Below, piece after piece: positions 9,907 through 21,022 of a stretch of DNA of 30,513 bases. The translations under genes were made by a program, and so were the position numbers. A model generated the notes under the pieces. That model was not told the origin of the DNA. It worked only from the letters and a program-made list of their open reading frames with translations, and made no database searches. Location of the stretch: NCBI GenBank assembly GCA_000310025.1, contig FN649747.1, positions 15,652 through 46,164 of the forward strand, read 5' to 3'. How positions within the stretch are numbered: the stretch's first letter is position 1; every line of letters begins with the position of its first letter. This DNA is from Ectocarpus siliculosus. Its lineage: Eukaryota > Sar > Phaeophyceae > Ectocarpales > Ectocarpaceae.

Positions 9907-11175
9907 GACCTACGTGGAAACAAGTGTTGAACGTATCCGACTCTTGCGCAGCATCGTCAACCGTCTCTGGATTAGGTGCTTGCGTGTTGAAAAAGCACGA
10001 GGTCACCAAACAATTTCTACACACTCCCAGTCCGCACAACACCTTGCAACTTTGATCTCTCTTAACGGACGGCTGTGCAAATGCAAAAAAAAACTGTGAG
10101 AAAACATCGAAACTGCGCCCCTCCTGGAAAGCGGAGAGGCTTCATCCTCTACGTGGCGCAGAAAATATCCGACCTACCCATTGTTGCTGCACATACGCCC
10201 CAGGCATAGCATCTCGCCCGTAAATGCACCCCATATGTCCGTAGTGCGAAACGAATATTAGTCCTAGTTCGTATGACAAGCGTTTACAATCTGAAAAACT
10301 CTGCACCATTCTACGATTTTACGAAGTGCCCGTCCGCCCTTTACAAGACTTGACACAACCGTCACCGAATAAATATCAGTAAATTCGAAAACGCATACGA
10401 CGCTCAATGTGAAGACAATCTGTTCGTCTGAACACCACTCTCTGCACACACACTTGCGCAATATATTCCGAATAGCCACGTACATGTGCACAGCAACAAA
10501 AAAAAAACGCCTTCCTTGAATGTACGATGACAACGCGATGAGATACACATTCGACACAACATAACAGAAACACAACGTCTCAAATTTCCAAAGGTTCACA
10601 CACACGCCGTGTAAAACAAGCAACGCTGATACTGACGGAGGGGGGTACTAGCTCTTCGCTTCGTACGTGCCTCCGAAACTGTCACAGGAGAGCGGGGAAC
10701 GGAAAGCGGGCAAATGGTGCTGCAAGAGACCAGTGTCCCGGAACTCACATAATACTTTGATTTAGGACGCAGACAGCTGAAAAAATCTCTGTGCCTGGAT
10801 CGGTGGACTATCTGTAGCTATAAACCACTATATCGGGTTGAAATGACCCTCGCGAACACGAACAAACAGACCTTCGCTGCAGTGAGGCTCTAGATGTAAA
10901 ATATTTGTATGACTAGTTTGCCAGACACCGCAGTGGTAAAACGCCAGAATGCTAGATACCTCTGGGCACTGCGAAGCACGTACCGCACATTATTCATTCC
11001 TATCTATCTGAGGGTACACAAAAATACACAGACAGCACACTTTCCCCATCACAACAAAACACGCGACCGGCTGGCGAGCAACACCACCAAGGACGCCAAG
11101 TAGCAGTTCGAGGACGACCACTCGCCTACGAAGCCCCCTCGCCTGTTGCTGCGGCAGGTGCGGTAGCGGCGGGTG
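9907..11175. other. Intergenic, no supported gene
   Basis: This is AT-richer DNA with no exon showing both splice signals and high third-position GC. A 119-codon minus-strand frame at 10264-10623 is rich in Cys, Val and Phe but has poor codon character. The interval separates gene D from the terminal exon of the minus-strand locus and may hold that locus's 3' untranslated region. Confidence 0.4.
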
Positions 11176-14100
11176 CTAGTCAACCGGCATCGTTGACGAA
11201 GGAACCGCCATCTGTGCGACACCGCGGGCCAAATGGTCCACGAACTTGGCCGAAGCATTTTCCTCCATCTCGACAAAATCGGGCGTCGGGGTCCTGGGTC
11301 GTGCAAAAAAAAAAGAACATCCGGCAAACGCAGAGGCAGCAGCAGGTCCGCTTAGGCCAGAATGACTTACTAAGCAGGTAAGTAGATGGATGGGTGAATT
11401 CCAACTCGATGAAACCAACACACCCGCCGACACCGCGAGAGCGAAAATTGCAGAAGCGTGCGGGTCGTGGTCGTGGGAACAGATTATCACAGGGCGAACG
11501 AACGAAGCTGGATCTAACCCAACCTAGCCAGAAAAGACGAAACAGGCAAGTATTCCTCGAAGTCGAAGGTACTTTTCTGACCAAAATGCTTGGAAGGAGA
11601 ATGCTAATGGACAGCAGTCCATGCCTCCGAGAATTCTCGACCCGCAAACGCAAAAACGCACACGAACACTTGCTCAATAACACCAAACGGTTGGCCCCAT
11701 TCTTTTCCGAGCGTCGTTTGAAAAGGGGGTGAACCCATCGCGCATGCGCACCACACCCCGCCATCCGAACACTGCACAAACCTGCAGACTTCGTCAGCCT
11801 GAGAAACCGCGCATGGCAGAAATTCCAAGGCTCTACCCCGTGGTTGCGAAGCACCTTCACCATTTCCTGAGTGGGCTCCTTTACTCCGAGGATAGACAGC
11901 TGCCGTCGGTATACAGGTACGACGACGGCACAGCCGAGGGGGAGCATAGAAAAAGAACGGTTCCGTTGATGTACTTGACCACTGGTTTGCGCATGCCTTC
12001 CGAGATGGAACACCCAGGAACACCCCGGTGGTGTCGGGGTCACTGGGACTATGGAGAGATACAGATATGTTGGCCACAAGTTCGACCGAGACTTTCCCCC
12101 AAAAGTGCAAACCATTTTTCGGGGTTGCGGGCATACATTTTCTTACACTTTCCCCTATTGCTGCCTGCTTGAAATGCGCATCTTCTCCGGCGAGGACATC
12201 TTTCAGAAGACGTTGACAGTGACAGCGAGGTTTCAGTGCAAACGTTGAGCAATAAACCTTCGAAAAGCTAGCTGTCGGCGACACGCAAGGGTTTCAGACA
12301 AACCTGCACAATTTTTCGGGGCCCCACGCTGCTCTTTTGGACGAGGCCGCCCGCAAACCGAAAGGGCAATCACTCTACAATAAACTATTTAATCGCTCGC
12401 ACAGTGAAGCACGCTCTCCGATCTTCCCACTCTTAGCGAGAACCGTATGCCTGACCTGGCGTTCCTTGTTCTTCCCGTAGACCCCCATCATGATGTCATC
12501 GGGGATGAGATCGCCGGCCTGGAGGGCGAGGTGGCTCTTTTTCAGGTCATTGAGCCCCTGTCCCACCAGGAACGCCACCGTGAAGTGCCTGGTGGGTTGA
12601 AGAGAACACAATCGGAAACAAGAACGATTTTTGCCATGTTGAGTGGACGGGTGTGTCCTTGTCTTCAGTTCCCAGGACCCTCTCCAACTGTTGGTCGAAG
12701 AAACTGAACTCGGCCTGCCCGGGACAACACGAAACACTGAGACCGAACCCGAACATGGAATGCATGCTCAAACATCTTAAATTTATTGAGGCATTGTCAT
12801 GTACTTCTCGTTTGCACGCGTACAGAAGCCCAGAGCTACAGAACCGTGCGGTTGCTAGACTCGGGCCTAAACTTTTCTGCGGTAAGCGAGTTTGGAGCGT
12901 GGGCGGGTCAAGTAATGCCGACTTGAATCTCATTGGCACTTGCCGCCGTGCTTCCTAAATCTCGCCAGAATCAAACACGATGCTACAGTAGACAAATCAA
13001 GAGCAAACACAACTGCAGGAATACGCCACACCGGCGAAACCGCCGAGAACAATAGCCATCCATGCACCAAGCTAACGGGAAACAAACACGCAGAGGAAGC
13101 ACATGAAGAACCACTTACTTGTCCAGCTTCGAGAAGTGCGGCAGCAAAAGCTCCAAGAACCCCTACGAGTTCAAGTCCGCACGAACATCAAAATCGGTCG
13201 GAAACGTAAGAAAAACGCGTCAGCGCGAGCCCGTCCAACGTTCACACAAGAGTACAGACGGCCACAGGGGTTGACCCAGTTGTTTGTGCCTCGCCACGCC
13301 TCGAGGACCGCACCAACGCCAGTGTGCCGGGTGCAATCGGGTTTTGATATAGCAGTCAAATATTAAAGTAACACCGTGGCTGCGATTCCACCGCTGACGT
13401 GCGGCAAATACGATAAAAAATGTTTTTCTTCTAGGTGTTCCAAGGCACCCCGGCACAAAAGCTGCCGAATAGGTTGCAGGATGCGTATTGTGTGCTCGAT
13501 CGAGAGTATGCCAGATGAATGAAAAGGCCCTGACTCATTTAACACGTGAACGGCGAAGGTATTTTATCGCGCAACCCGGTGCGGTTACTACCCCGACGGG
13601 TGCCGTAACAGCGACGGGTGGATTCACTCGAATTTGTTGACGGTACGAATGTGCAAAAAAAATGGAGTACGCAGGGAGGGAGGGAGGGTTGTGCTGGGGC
13701 TCTTCTCTGAACACGCTCTGTGAAATGCTCGGGGAATATGTGTGTCCTTTTGGTCGCTGTACTCTTCTGGGAATCGCCTTCGCAAATGACGTGCCTACAG
13801 CGGTTGGGAACCAACTAAATCGCGTACAGTAACGCGGGAGACACAAACCACGGCATCAACAGGTGATACTCCCGGTGATACCGATTTGCTTTGGATGAAG
13901 ACCCTCGGCAAACTCTGAAACAAGAAACACTATGGAGCACGTTGTGAATCAAGAACAGGATTCCACAAGAAATTCTTTCCTGCCAACAAACGACTCACGC
14001 GAGCACCCCAATGGCCAGAAATGGGCGCAACAGGTTTTGGTGAAACACAAGGGCATCCGATCAACCAACTCCCACGCAGCGTGTTGGAAAAGGCGAAAGT

Positions 14101-15510
14101 CGTACTATATGGCACAACCAAGAAAGGGAGTCACTGGCGTTGGGGTCTGTGTACAGTATGTACTTGTCTCGCTGACGAGTGTGTATTTGCGGCGTAGCCA
14201 ATAGATCTATTATGATAGCAACTCGACGAGTATCGTCGCGTTGCCTGTCTGAAGCTTTCCAGTTTTTTAGCCGTTAATTAAGTCGAGGGCGCACACCGCG
14301 ACACGCTCGCCCACCGAGCACGACAAAGACTTCTATACACAGAGTAGATGACACAAGATGTCACACCCCCTGAACAATTTTTAATTTTCAAAGCTCGATT
14401 ACTCCACAGCAGAAATCGTGGCCGGGCGGCGTTGGCACCGATAGCTTTCCGAAACAAATCTATCGTTTGACATCCTCGTCGTCGTGAACTAACATTATTA
14501 GTTGTGAATATTGATGATGCGATATATTATGTCACCTACTACTACTGCCGGTACATGCCGTGCATAAGAACAACGAGAACCCTCCATACTCAAGTAGTAA
14601 GTTACTGTAGTAGTTGAATTGAAACCTATCATTACCCATCCATGAAGAAGTCGTTTTATACACAAATGCTTAAAAAAAAGTGCTGCAAAAACTATCCATG
14701 GACGAACCCAGCAGTGCCGTTGTTGTTTTCACAATTAACTACAAAAAAACGTTCGTTCTGTTCTCTCTACCCAGTACCTTCTTGTACCTTCTTCGTCTGT
14801 TCGTACTATTATGTATGATAGTCTGACACTTGACGCGGTCGATTCCCGCCGTGGTCACAGGCACAGGCTAACTTACCCAAAAAAGTTATACGAAAATAAA
14901 ATGGACCCGAAGAAGGGTCCGCAAGTCAACGACAGATTAGTCTACGACCCTCCGCTCGCTTCAATACGCTATGCGAGGTAGTAACTATAGACTGGATTGA
15001 AGCAATATGAAAGGGGCAAACGAATGTTAGAGGCGACCTCACGCGCACCCGAAAAAAACGTCAGTCTTCGACCGGCATATCTCACTACGCCCATCCATGC
15101 GCATGCACTTTTTTGTGGCGAGGGACTCCATGCTTTCAAGAATCATCTCGTTGATCTGTTTTTTTCGTTTACATACATGTAGTGCGCACGTCACACCCGA
15201 ATGAAAAGGAGACCACACCCAGAACGCGCTCTTCCGCACGCTGGGAAAGAATCCGGGACTAAATGAATGCGGACCCCAGAAGATGCGCTTTTCACAGTAG
15301 GTTTCCTCTCCGAAACGAAAGAACTGGACGGGAGAGAGGGAAAAAAGAAAAGCGAAGAGGCGTAGGACGCGTTCCCCGTCATGGACATTTCATAAGAGGC
15401 GTAGTGTGGTAGTGGCAGGAACCTCTCTCTGCGATCAGGTCAGAAGACCACCAGTCCCCGGAGCTCTTCTGTTGCACCCACCCATGGACGCAGCAGTAGC
15501 AGCGCATGTC
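11176..15510 (-). CDS. 3' exon block of minus-strand locus (possibly gene C continued), product unrecognised
   Basis: Read from high to low coordinates. Candidate exons: 15510-15423 (MRCYCCVHGWVQQKSSGDWW), 15323-15197 or ending earlier (YCEKRIFWGPHSF), 13162-13119 (FLELLLPHFSKLD), 12703-12649 (FFDQQLERVLGTEDKD), 12557-12483 (LKKSHLALQAGDLIPDDIMM), 11899-11782 (GVKEPTQEMVKVLRNHGVEP), and a terminal exon 11293-11176 ending in TAG. 13162 to 12703 to 12557 to 11899 chain in matching phases (2, 0, 0), with good acceptors and a GTAAGT donor at 13118. The joins 15423/15323, 15197/13162 and 11782/11293 do not match in phase, so an exon or donor is misplaced or missing. The exon at 15510 is in phase with the exon ending at 18153, so this may be the C-terminal half of gene C. 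I do not recognise the protein. Confidence 0.45.
13163..15196. other. Intron or intergenic sequence, AT-rich
   Basis: No exon here passes both splice and codon-bias tests. A minus-strand frame near 13400-13545 (contains RILQPIRQLL) reads like protein but has low third-position GC and no clear acceptor. 14200-14890 is AT-rich and contains the second copy of the dispersed repeat. Confidence 0.35.
14763..14887 (-). repeat. Dispersed repeat, copy 2 (inverted, expanded)
   Basis: This is the reverse complement of the repeat at 3274-3350, sharing CTCTACCCAGTACCTTCT, ACTTGACGCGGTCGATTCCC and CACAGGCTAACTTACCCAAA. It is longer by about 48 bp. The extra bases include a near-duplicated TACCTTCT segment, an inserted block around ACTATTATGTATGATAGTC, and a six-base ACAGGC duplication. 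The GGTCGATTCCCG core resembles a tRNA box B lacking one T. Confidence 0.7.
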
Positions 15511-15549
15511 CTGTAGTAGACAACTACTGCTGAAAATAGTGGAGACCAC

Positions 15550-15920
15550 GAATGAATCATACCGACAGGTGGGTCGTGGGTGGGCGGGGGGCCCTAAGAA
15601 ACAGTCAGACTCAGCCATTTCACATCCTCACAGTTTCTTGCGAGCAAGAACGAAGGGCGATAACAATAGAGAGACCGCCAGCGTTAGGAAACAAAGAAGA
15701 AGTAGAGGAGAGCAGAGCTAAGAAACATGTGAACAAACAAGACCCCCTTGCCGCTCTGACCCATTCCATGTACCGCAGCCAACAGCAGGGGCAGCACCCA
15801 CTACCAGACATACATGCAGTAGCCGGATACATGCACGGACTGGTACGTAGTAGAAGTTTAGTCTCTTTCTCCGGCAAGAACAATAACGCCCGGGCGAACT
15901 TGAACTTGTTGTAGTCACAA
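15550..15920 (+). repeat. Diverged duplicated block, copy 1
   Basis: This block shares a series of ordered landmarks with 16565-16835: GGTGGGT...GGGGG, AAACAGTC, CATGCAGYAGCCGG followed by TACA, and TAGTCTCTT followed by GCAAGA. Divergence is high, with indels of tens of bases. The region lies between exons of the minus-strand locus and is probably intronic. Confidence 0.45.
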
Positions 15921-16098
15921 GAAATAGCGTCATGATGACGTCATCCATTCTGCTTGCCATGGGAGATGCGCATCGTTACGCGAGGAAGGCGTTGACTCTT
16001 CGCATAGAATATGCTGCCGTAGACCCTATATCCCTCAAGCTCAACCACAGCTATACCCGATACTACATGGAATCGAAAAAAAAACTGTTTTCTTGGTG

Positions 16099-16512
16099 GC
16101 GAAGCGGACCCTCTTTATTGTGACTCTTCAACTGCTGTTCGTGGATGGCGACGACATGGCGACACAGACGGACAAAATCTAGGGTTTGACGTCGGTCTTA
16201 TCCGCCGCAGAAGGTTGAAGCTCTTCTCAAAGTTGAGGAGGGGTCGTGATTTGCAATTCCCTTCGGAACCGTACTTGAGGCGCCATGAGACTTGCACTGC
16301 CGTAGCCGAGGGTATTTGTCGGCAGGGAAACATAAAAACGAAATCTTCGGCGGACCGGACCCTCTTTTTTTCAACTGACCAACTGTTGTTTGGATGGCGA
16401 GACAATTTCCGGTCTTCTTGTCCGTCACACGAGGCCAAAGCTGATGCTCAAACTCGGGGAGGGGTCATGGTTTGCGAGTCCCTACCGAACCATACTCGCT
16501 CGGGGCACCACG
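16099..16512 (+). repeat. Two adjacent ~200-bp repeat copies
   Basis: Copy 1 (16099-16310) and copy 2 (16349-16512) share, in order: ACCCTCTTT, CAACTGNNGTT, GATGGCGA, GAGGGGTCRTGRTTTGC and GAACCRTACT. A third copy is at 17600-17775. The consensus in one plus frame reads as a short peptide (GEGSWFAIAYRTVLGAP in copy 3), but stops and frameshifts differ between copies. Confidence 0.65.
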
Positions 16513-16564
16513 TCATGGACATGACAAGAAAAACATCCCCCCAACGAAAACTGCTGAAATTCAT

Positions 16565-16835
16565 GGATGGGTGGGTGAGTGGGGGACCCCAAAACAATGA
16601 AACAGTCGCGGGGTTCGCGTTGTTCTGGGGCTCTACCGGTGAAAAACACCGTCGACGCTCTGAACCGCTGGAAGCTGTCACACAGCACTGCATGTGCGGC
16701 GAACCGTAGGGGCCATGCGCATTGCTTGACGGAAAGAGGCGGCGCCCATTGCCTCACATGCAGCAGCCGGGTACACGGGTAGTCTCTTACCCAGCAAGAC
16801 GCAAAACGATTGCCGTTGACGTTCGATGTTATTGG
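16565..16835 (+). repeat. Diverged duplicated block, copy 2
   Basis: Partner of 15550-15920. Landmarks include GGGACCCC, AAACAGTC, CATGCAGCAGCCGGGTACA and TAGTCTCTTACCCAGCAAGA. It follows directly after the pair of 200-bp repeats, so the two families are interleaved. Confidence 0.45.
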
Positions 16836-17599
16836 GGACCCCACGACCCCACCGGCGAAAGGCGAGAGAGAGACAGGTAGATAAAAGAAGAGAGCGGAGA
16901 GAAGACAAGAATTCACTCTCGAGAAGACACTCACTCACTCTCGTCCCTTTGGCCCACCGCAGGCTGTCAGACATCTGTACCGAACGGCGGTATCCGAAGT
17001 GGGCTCAGCAACAACAAGCACAACAACCACAAGCCGCCGAGTTGGAACTAGACTAGAGTAGTGCGGACGTTCATCCTTCTGTGACAAAGTGAGAACAAAA
17101 AACATGACTACACGGACGAACTAGTCCGTCCGCGATAGATGTGCACCGTTGCACAGAGCAGCAGACTGTTGGTTGTCATTCCTCACTTTCTGCTGTAAAG
17201 AAGATTGTGCTGCCATCAACCTTATCGCTCAAGTTACGCCTGACTACGCAGCAGACTCAAAAATCATCAACACTCTTACTCGATGAATGCCATCCATGCA
17301 TACGCCGCTTAGACTAATACGATGCATACCACCCATGCATATGCAGCAAAAGAGAGAAAACCACCCACTGCACCACGGAGTTGGAGAAGGGCCTGTTGTT
17401 GTCTGTCTCAACTGTTGTGCTGCTGTTGCTTTTCATGCATAACGACACAACAGGCGACAAAGTAAGCGACGCGCATCGCCTGCTACGCGACGCGTGCACC
17501 CCAAAGCGACAGACACGATAGCCTTCAACCTTGTCTGAAGCAATTCAGCAACAGCAGCATGGTCACTCAGAAAGAAAGAAAAAAAAGATTGTGGCCCGC

Positions 17600-17775
17600 A
17601 GCACGCAGGATCCTCTTTCGCTGTTCAACCGGCCGTTTCCATGGCGAAACAGACAAGGAACAGTCAAGGCCGAGTCGTGTCGGCCACAGGAAGTGGAAGC
17701 TGCTGAAACTCGGGGAGGGGTCATGGTTTGCGATTGCCTACCGAACCGTACTTGGGGCGCCACGATATTTGCACT
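17600..17775 (+). repeat. Third copy of the ~200-bp repeat
   Basis: Shares TCCTCTTT, the CATGGCGAAACAGACAAGG segment, and CTCGGGGAGGGGTCATGGTT through GAACCGTACTTGGGGCGCCA with copies at 16099 and 16349. It is separated from them by about 1.1 kb containing simple repeats such as the CATGCAT-rich stretch at 17290-17345. Confidence 0.65.
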
Positions 17776-18152
17776 GTAGCTCGAGATCAGCATTTGAGAC
17801 CGGGTCGGGCAAGGGGTGGGGCATGCGAATAAACGTTCCACCCACCCACGGATATTGAAATATGAGACTGAAGCTAAAGCTTCAGAACTTGTCACATTAT
17901 CGCTGCTCTTGGCAAGTGTCACGTTGATACGGGGAATATTTGGGAGTGATTTGGCCATGTGCAGGAGGTAAAGAAAGCATGTCTTCTATACCCTCATTTC
18001 GGATGGAAAGCGCGCAGCCCGCAAAAAACAAAACTCCTTTACAGACGCGCTACCTATAGAGCAATGCGAACAAGTTCTCACCGCGGCAGAAGCAACAACC
18101 AGTGACCGGCATAGGGAAAGCAAAAGCGACCACCACGGCAGACGGAGCTTAC

Positions 18153-21022
18153 CCGATTGATCGGCAGTATGACCTCAAAGTCGTCGCTGAGCAGCCGCGT
18201 CTCGGGCTTGGTCATACTGATCAGGTTTCTGATCAGCCCCCCGTCATTAGCCTGTATCCACCAAGGTCATGAGAAGCGGTGTTTCCAGGCTTCAGCGCGT
18301 GAACTAAAACTTCCGCACTCAAGGCCCTCCCCCGTGCGAGAGAGTTCCTTCTTTCACCGCCGGGGGGCAGGGCGTTGGCAAGCGTGCGGCGGACGTCCAT
18401 CATCCCTACGTCATCTCTTCCAGGGGTGCCAGAGCATCGTTTCGTGCCGCTCGAGCGAGAATCCTCCGCTGGTTTGTTGGCCTTCGACTCTTGTGGGAAT
18501 AATTGCATCATACATCCAACTGCTGACCTCCCCGCGGTTTCGCGGGCCGAAAACAGTTCAATAACAAAAAAAAAAAACTTCTGCTGGTTGAGGGTGTTCT
18601 GATCAGAAGCAACCTCGCTTACTACCCACCATGTAGTTCTTGTTCAGCCATGTCTCCGAGTCCGGCAGCCAGAAGTGGTCCAGGAGCACCTTCTCAAACT
18701 TGACGTCGCCCCACTTCCCCTGTACCATTGGTGTCATGGGCCATAAAAGCAAAAAACCCGTTCGAGAAAAATGTCTTCAACACCAACAGTTTTGGATCTG
18801 GCTGGGAAGTTTCGCACGGCAAGAATCGAAACAAACCCGACTCTCTCAATACTCACGAATGACAAAATGAAGACAAACTGACTGAGAATCGCAACCAACA
18901 AGAGAGACCTTGAAAAGAGCGTGGGACCTCACTTCGAAACCCGCCAAGCCCCGGAAAAAAAAAAAGAAGAGGATGCGTCACGAGACACCGGTGATTGGAA
19001 GGTCGAAAATATTTCCTCTCTCGCGTCTGACTGACGGCTGATGTAGTCCAACGAAAACTGCATTGAAAAGTAGCCGGATCGGCGTTTGGACCACGCGAAG
19101 ACCTGTCCGGCGCTAAACAACCAACTGAAATGAAACCCGGCGAAAACGACCATGCCTTCACGCTTCGCAGGAGTCCTCTGGATGCTGTCGTGTTGGACAT
19201 GTCGGTCTCGAGGAGATGCCTCCGGCTCGCCGGGCGGCCCTTTGCCGCACTGCTGGCGGGTCATGTACGGGAAAGTGGGCAAGTCAGAGAGAGAGAGAGA
19301 GAGCCGGGTAGTGTTCACCACGAGAAGCAAATCAAAACGAGCGACAGCAGGCAGAAACTTGAGCGGCATGGTAGGATCAATAAGTCAACCCGATGAAAAC
19401 AATGAAGAACCAGACGACAGCGAGGGTTGACATGACCAAGGCCAAAAATCTTGATCCACAAACACCGGCCCTCAACAAAGAGAAAAAAACGACACATAAA
19501 TGGGACCCTGGTGAGGCCAAGCTGACAAAACAAACATATGCGAAACACGCTGATAAATTAGGCAGTTATTCTAACGTGGACCAGCGGAAGTGGTCTAGAG
19601 GTTAGGCGTGGCTGCCGCAAAAAGAGAGTGTTCATCCGTTGTTGAGCTGCCATCGATCATTCCATTCCACGAACCTGCCGGGCCCTCTCGATACCGAGAC
19701 CTTGCTGACGCAGCTAACCCTGTACCCTTGCGTCTCCGTCGCCAGCACCCTAACCGTGTCCCTGGTGCGAGACGAACAACAAAAACGGACACACACAACG
19801 TATGCGCAGCGAACATCAGCCATGCAGATGACGTGCCCGACAAAAACGTCCCATTCCGCAAATAAGCAGTAAGAATCTCCAAACAAGGAGCTCACAGTGT
19901 GAATGAAGCACAGAGGTCTGCGCGTGTGGAGGAAGGAGAATGGCACCCCGGTCAAAAGCGTAAGGAAGGGCCACAACTTGCTCCTCCATCAAGGCCACAA
20001 AAACACTCCTAGGCGTCGTCACCTTAACGGATTCATGTTGCCCTCCGTAACTTTGTTGCGCAGCTTCTTTTCCAAGGTCTTGAAGCGCCTCACTCTCTTG
20101 GCTCGCTCGCCGAGGAACTCGGCGTCGTGTTCTTCCACGAAGGTCACTCCCAGGAACAGGGCTCTCTTCCGCTTCTCCCCGGCCTGCGTGCAGAAAGCGT
20201 TCACGGGACAACGGCCTCGTGTTCACGACCACCTCATCCCGTCCGTCGCGAGGAAATATCCAGGGGTGGCCCCACCATGCGTTCAAGGTCACACGGCACG
20301 ACCTATTTGGTGCTAACGCAAATCCAGCTGTCCACATGTCGGCGATATTGCTTCGTCTGATCGCTGGTGAGTGGTACGTGCGTCTTATCATAGGTGTCTA
20401 TTTCTGTTTAATGGACGGTCCTGCGCATAAAGCGAGCTCCAAACACACGGCAGAGTTAGATTGCAGCTTCCGCATGAAGAATTCCCCACGAGATTTTTAT
20501 CCGCTCCAAACTGGGAGGTGTTCACACACACAAACGTACAACAAGTAGTTTTCTGTTGGTCTTTCCCGCACAAAAAATAATATCGCCAGCAAACGTGATG
20601 CACTCACTGATCATCGTGAGCTGCGTCTGCTCGTTCGTCTCACAACTGAACTCGCGGGGCGCAAAAAAGCAAATTCGACCGACACAAGCGACGAACAGCA
20701 AGGCAAAGTTTGCCCCACACACCTCGGTTCGGCGAGCCTCAGCACCCCTGCCCTCCCGCTCAGCAGCGCTGCCGCGCCGGGGGGTCCTCTTCGCTCTCCT
20801 CTTCATCACCCTGCTGCGCCGCTCGCCGCCAGAGCGTCGAACAAATTCGTCATCCTCATCCACCCTCGCCTTGTCCTCCGTCTCCTTGCCCTCCTCCTTC
20901 GCTCTCCTCTTTATCGCCCTGCTTTGCCGCTCGCCGGAACGACCGGGCAGTGTGTCGTCCTCATCCACTCTAGCGTTCTCCGTCTTCTTGCCCTCCTTAT
21001 TCTTCTCATAATGTAAACGCTT
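18153..21022 (-). CDS. Gene C: unrecognised multi-exon protein, charged N-terminal repeats
   Basis: Exons from high to low: 21022-20723, 20650-20608, 20363-20233, 20183-20023, 19761-19675, 19249-19162, 19102-18989, 18719-18630, 18251-18153. Lengths and phases agree at every junction (0,1,0,2,2,0,0,0, then 0 out). Most exons show strong third-position GC, with donors such as GTGAGT at 20607 and GTAAGC at 18152. About 320 residues are visible. The first exon is extremely charged and contains a 36-residue duplication. Later exons are globular in character (RALFLGVTFVEEHDAEFLGE; VFAWSKRRSGYFSMQFSLDY; KFEKVLLDHFWLPDSETWLN; ETRLLSDDFEVILPIN). Two introns would be only 49 and 59 bases, so those joins are less certain. 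The start codon lies upstream of 21022 and the end lies downstream, probably in the 15.5 kb exon. I do not recognise a family. Confidence 0.65.
19591..19638 (+). other. tRNA-like internal promoter (box A), likely SINE or tRNA relic
   Basis: TGGTCTAGAGGTTAGGC (19591-19607) matches the D-arm / box A of eukaryotic tRNA-Asp or tRNA-Glu at nearly every base. GTGTTCATCCG (19628-19638) sits about where box B should be but is a weak match. Acceptor and anticodon stems cannot be drawn, so this is not an intact tRNA. It lies in the intron between gene C exons 19675 and 19249. Confidence 0.4.
20786..21001 (-). repeat. 108-bp in-frame tandem duplication in gene C
   Basis: Two 36-codon units (21001-20894 and 20893-20786) align without gaps. 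Both contain ARVDEDD, an RSG(G)ER core and end in KRRAK. Each unit combines an acidic DED patch with a basic KRRAK patch. The exact multiple of three keeps the frame. Confidence 0.75.

Noticed and set aside
10264-10623. 119-codon minus-strand frame rich in Cys and Val
   Set aside because: Low third-position GC, no splice signals, and composition like translated AT-rich intergenic DNA.
11180-12115. 311-codon minus-strand open frame
   Set aside because: Only the part near 11899-11782 has coding character. The rest has no codon bias, crosses likely introns and runs out of phase over the terminal exon at 11293-11176.
12483-12557. Resemblance of the exon containing AGDLIPDD to the AMP-binding segment of adenylate kinase
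   Set aside because: Only a few residues match. Neighbouring exons show no P-loop, no GFPR-type motif and no lid, so the assignment is not supported.
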